Source: Paractinoplanes rishiriensis
GTDB lineage: Bacteria; Actinomycetota; Actinomycetes; Mycobacteriales; Micromonosporaceae
Direction of reading: 5' to 3'
Length of the DNA: 38,733 bases
Assembly (NCBI RefSeq): GCF_016862375.1
Contig: NZ_BOMV01000090.1
Span: 1 to 38,733, forward strand
Positions 36,923 through 38,733 of this stretch are shown piece by piece. The number at the start of each line of letters is the position of its first letter. Position 1 is the first letter of the stretch. A model generated the notes under the pieces. The model made no database searches. It worked only from the letters and a program-made list of their open reading frames with translations, and was not told where the DNA came from. The position numbers and the translations under genes were made by a program.

Positions 36923-37417
36923 ATGATCGTCGTGGAGCGTACGTTTGCCGTGACTGCCGCCCCGGCCGCGGTGCTGGACTACCTGCGGGACTTCGCGAAC
37001 GCCCAGGACTGGGACCCGTCGGCCGAGCGCACCAGCCGGATCGGCGGCGGCCCGATCGCTCCCGGCGCGCAGTGGCGGCACGCCCGCAAGTTCTTCGGGG
37101 TGACCGCCGAGTTGACGTACACGCTGCTCGAGGCCGGCACCGGCCGGATCGTGCTGCAGGGCCGCAGCGAGGGCGCGACGTGCATCGACACGGTCACGGT
37201 CCGGTCCGTTCCGGGCGGCACCGAGGTGACCTACCGGGTCGAGTGGGAGATGCACGGGCTGGCCAAGCTGGCCACCCCGATCATGCGGGCCGAATTCGAA
37301 AAGCTGGCCACCGACAGCGTCGCCGCGGTGACCGCGGCCCTCGACGGGGTGCAGCCGCGCCGGTTCGGCGCCGCCACGCCGAACCTGCTGCCCACCCCCG
37401 CCGAGGAGACCGGCTGA
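36923..37417 (+). CDS. SRPBCC (polyketide cyclase/START-like) family protein
   Basis: 164 residues with the SRPBCC pattern VERTFAVTAAPAAVLDYLRDFANAQDWDPS at the start, LTYTLLEAGTGRIVLQGRS in the middle and the long C-terminal helix IMRAEFEKLATDSVAAVTAALDG. Likely binds a hydrophobic ligand; no function can be named. The C-terminal FGAATPNLLPTPAEETG is an extended tail. ATG 36923 has GGGGGA five bases upstream. Its stop abuts the opposing methyltransferase stop exactly, forming TGATCA. Confidence 0.83.
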   Translation: MIVVERTFAVTAAPAAVLDYLRDFANAQDWDPSAERTSRIGGGPIAPGAQWRHARKFFGVTAELTYTLLEAGTGRIVLQGRSEGATCIDTVTVRSVPGGTEVTYRVEWEMHGLAKLATPIMRAEFEKLATDSVAAVTAALDGVQPRRFGAATPNLLPTPAEETG

Positions 37418-38269
37418 TCAGCGCCGGGTCGCGAGCACCTGCACGTACGCCGACGGGATCTTGACGGTGCCATCGGTGGCGATGTTGTTCTCGGACACCA
37501 GCGACACCAGGTCGTCATAAAGCAATTTGCCGCCCGCTGAGTCCACCCGCGGCGGAAAACCCCGGACAACCCCGTCGGAGGAGCCGAGAGCCTCGAACGC
37601 CTTGAGCGTCGGGCCGTAGTTGGTGCGGAAGTAGTCGGTGAACGCCTCCGGCCGCTCGAAGCGGAACACGAAGGTGCGCGGCACCACCCGCAGGTCGGTG
37701 ACCCGGTCGCCGAACAGCTCGCGGATCCGCGGCTCGCTGCCCCACTCGACCGGCCCGCGGATGCCCGGCGGCGGCGGAACCCGGCGGCCCACGGTCCGGA
37801 ACATCTGCCCGATGAAGCCCTCCGGCGTCCAGTTCGCCATCGCGATGGTGCCGCCCGGCCGGCAGACCCGGGTCAGTTCGGCCGCGACCCGGTCCTGGTC
37901 GGGCGCGAACATCGCACCGACGACCGACACCACGGCGTCGAACGAGCCGTCCGCGTACGGCAGGTTCTCCGCGTCCGCGATCTCGTAGTCCAGCGTGAAG
38001 TGCTCCGCGGCGGCCCGCTCCCGGGCCCGGTCGAGCAGCGACGACACGTAGTCGGTGGCGGTGACCCGGCAGCCGCAACGGGCGGCCGCGATCGCCGCGT
38101 TGCCGCTGCCGGCCGCGACGTCCAGGACCCGCCAGCCGGCCGACAGGTCGGCGGCCTGGACGAGTTCCTCGGCGATCGGATGAATGTGTGCGGCCACGGC
38201 GCCGTAGTCGCCGCTGGCCCAGGTGATCTGCTGCTTGGCCTTGATGCCTTCGAGTACCAGTTCCGTCAT
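37418..38269 (-). CDS. Class I SAM-dependent methyltransferase
   Basis: 283 residues. Methyltransferase_11-type motifs: motif I VLDVAAGSGNAAIAAA (SAM binding), the acidic residue in VTATDYVSSLLDRA, motif II DAENLPYADGSFDAVVSVVGAMF, then CRPGGTIAMANWTPEGF. The C-terminus has a substrate-side cap (FTDYFRTNYGPTLKAFEAL). Substrate unknown; ubiquinone/menaquinone- or small-molecule-type. ATG 38269 lacks a ribosome site and may be translated from a short leader. A longer frame to 38305 is less likely. The LuxR regulator lies 48 bases upstream on the same strand and may control it. Confidence 0.88.
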   Translation of the reverse strand: MTELVLEGIKAKQQITWASGDYGAVAAHIHPIAEELVQAADLSAGWRVLDVAAGSGNAAIAAARCGCRVTATDYVSSLLDRARERAAAEHFTLDYEIADAENLPYADGSFDAVVSVVGAMFAPDQDRVAAELTRVCRPGGTIAMANWTPEGFIGQMFRTVGRRVPPPPGIRGPVEWGSEPRIRELFGDRVTDLRVVPRTFVFRFERPEAFTDYFRTNYGPTLKAFEALGSSDGVVRGFPPRVDSAGGKLLYDDLVSLVSENNIATDGTVKIPSAYVQVLATRR

Positions 38270-38317
38270 GCCAACGACGTTAGAAAACCCGGCCGCCGGC
38301 CACATGGGGAATGCTCC

Positions 38318-38733
38318 CTATGTTGCCGGCCCGAGCAGGCCGCGTTCCCTAGCCGCGGCGGCGGCCTTGCCCCGCGACGACACCCCGAGCTTGCCGAGCA
38401 CGGCCGAGACGTGGTGGTCGACGGTCTTGGGCGACAGGGTGAGGCGGGCCGCGATGTCCGCGTTGCTCAGCCCCCCGGCGAGCAGCACCAGCACCTCCTG
38501 CTGGCGGGCGGTCAGCCCGGTGGGATCGGCTGCGGTGGCTGTCCGCGGCCCGCGCGGCACCGGCAGGCCGCGCTCGCGCAGCTCGGCCCGCAGCCGCCGG
38601 GCCGGCCGCACGGCACCGAGCCGGTCGTAGATGCGCAGTGCCTCGGCGGCGGCCTCGGCGTCGCCGCAGGAGAGCGCCTCGGCCCGGGGATAGAGGCAGC
38701 CCCGCTCGGCCCAGGCCGCGGCGGCGGCCCGCC
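38318..38733 (-). CDS. LuxR-family regulator, LAL type, C-terminal part (5' truncated by window)
   Basis: The frame is open from the window edge. The last ~138 residues show a tetratricopeptide-like helical end (AERGCLYPRAEALSCGDAEA, ALRIYDRLGAVRPARRLRAEL). A LuxR HTH follows: GLTARQQEVLVLLAGGLSNADIAARLTLSPKTVDHHVSAVLGKLG. The stretch before the HTH (GLPVPRGPRTATAADPTG) is typical of large ATP-binding LuxR regulators (about 900 residues), so most of the gene lies outside. The GTG at 38611 is an internal codon. Identity of the HTH class is secure; LAL assignment is inferred from the linker and helices. Confidence 0.87.
   Translation of the reverse strand, partial: RAAAAAWAERGCLYPRAEALSCGDAEAAAEALRIYDRLGAVRPARRLRAELRERGLPVPRGPRTATAADPTGLTARQQEVLVLLAGGLSNADIAARLTLSPKTVDHHVSAVLGKLGVSSRGKAAAAARERGLLGPAT

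Noticed and set aside
1..38733. Prophage, integrative element or genomic island
   Set aside because: No integrase, transposase or attachment-site repeats, and base composition appears uniform by eye.

Overview
The window is very GC-rich, with strong G/C at third codon positions, many GTG/TTG starts, ATGA stop/start overlaps and dense packing on both strands. Gene content and synteny (aceE nearby, fasR-fabD-fabH-acpP-fabF, a DUF3145 gene next to it, SigE-type sigma factor, HelD, LAL-type LuxR) point to a filamentous actinomycete. My best guess is the Micromonosporaceae (Actinoplanes-like), but this is inference from gene order and composition. I see no rRNA, convincing tRNA, CRISPR array, transposase, integrase or phage gene, so this looks like ordinary chromosome.

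Layout. 1-4.7 kb: 3' end of aceE (pyruvate dehydrogenase E1), a DHFR-like reductase, an MFS transporter and gltX, which ends at a clear terminator. 5-8 kb: a secreted or membrane-anchored unknown, then a minus-strand group (TetR regulator, ECF sigma factor, membrane anti-sigma-like partner) and a short doubtful ORF ending in a tandem-repeat tract. 8.2-14.7 kb: the core of the window, a fatty-acid synthesis cluster fasR-fabD-fabH-acpP-fabF-accD. It covers malonyl-CoA formation (AccD), malonyl transfer to ACP (FabD), initiation (FabH), the carrier (AcpP) and elongation (FabF), behind a PucR-type regulator. FabD carries an extra C-terminal biotinyl-like domain that has lost the biotin-accepting lysine. 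14.9-17.2 kb: a GH3 lipoprotein (NagZ-like) and a DUF3145 protein, minus strand.

17.4-25.5 kb: a small conserved unknown with a textbook terminator, a HIT hydrolase convergent with a beta-carbonic anhydrase, an alpha/beta hydrolase, an ArsR/AHSA1 pair with a near-consensus, probably leaderless promoter, a HelD-family RNA polymerase-recycling helicase, a secreted beta-propeller and a CDF metal exporter. 25.6-28.2 kb: a small unknown, a PfkB kinase translationally coupled to SurE, and a STAS anti-anti-sigma protein. 28.5-32.7 kb: a small membrane protein, a YdeI-like protein, a membrane Ser/Thr kinase with a Thr/Pro tail, a MerR regulator with a perfect palindrome in front, and a Pro/Gln-rich membrane protein. 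32.7-38.7 kb: a Tat-exported 5'-nucleotidase, an ArgRS of the type unusual for actinobacteria, a small WPD-loop tyrosine phosphatase, a SRPBCC protein, a methyltransferase and the C-terminal end of a LAL-type LuxR regulator cut by the window edge.

The least expected signals are the FabD fusion; short (13-16 bp) tandem repeats sitting at gene 3' ends, some of which put stop codons in successive reading frames; mutually exclusive hairpins in the argS leader; and the kinase-SurE pair behind a hairpin leader.
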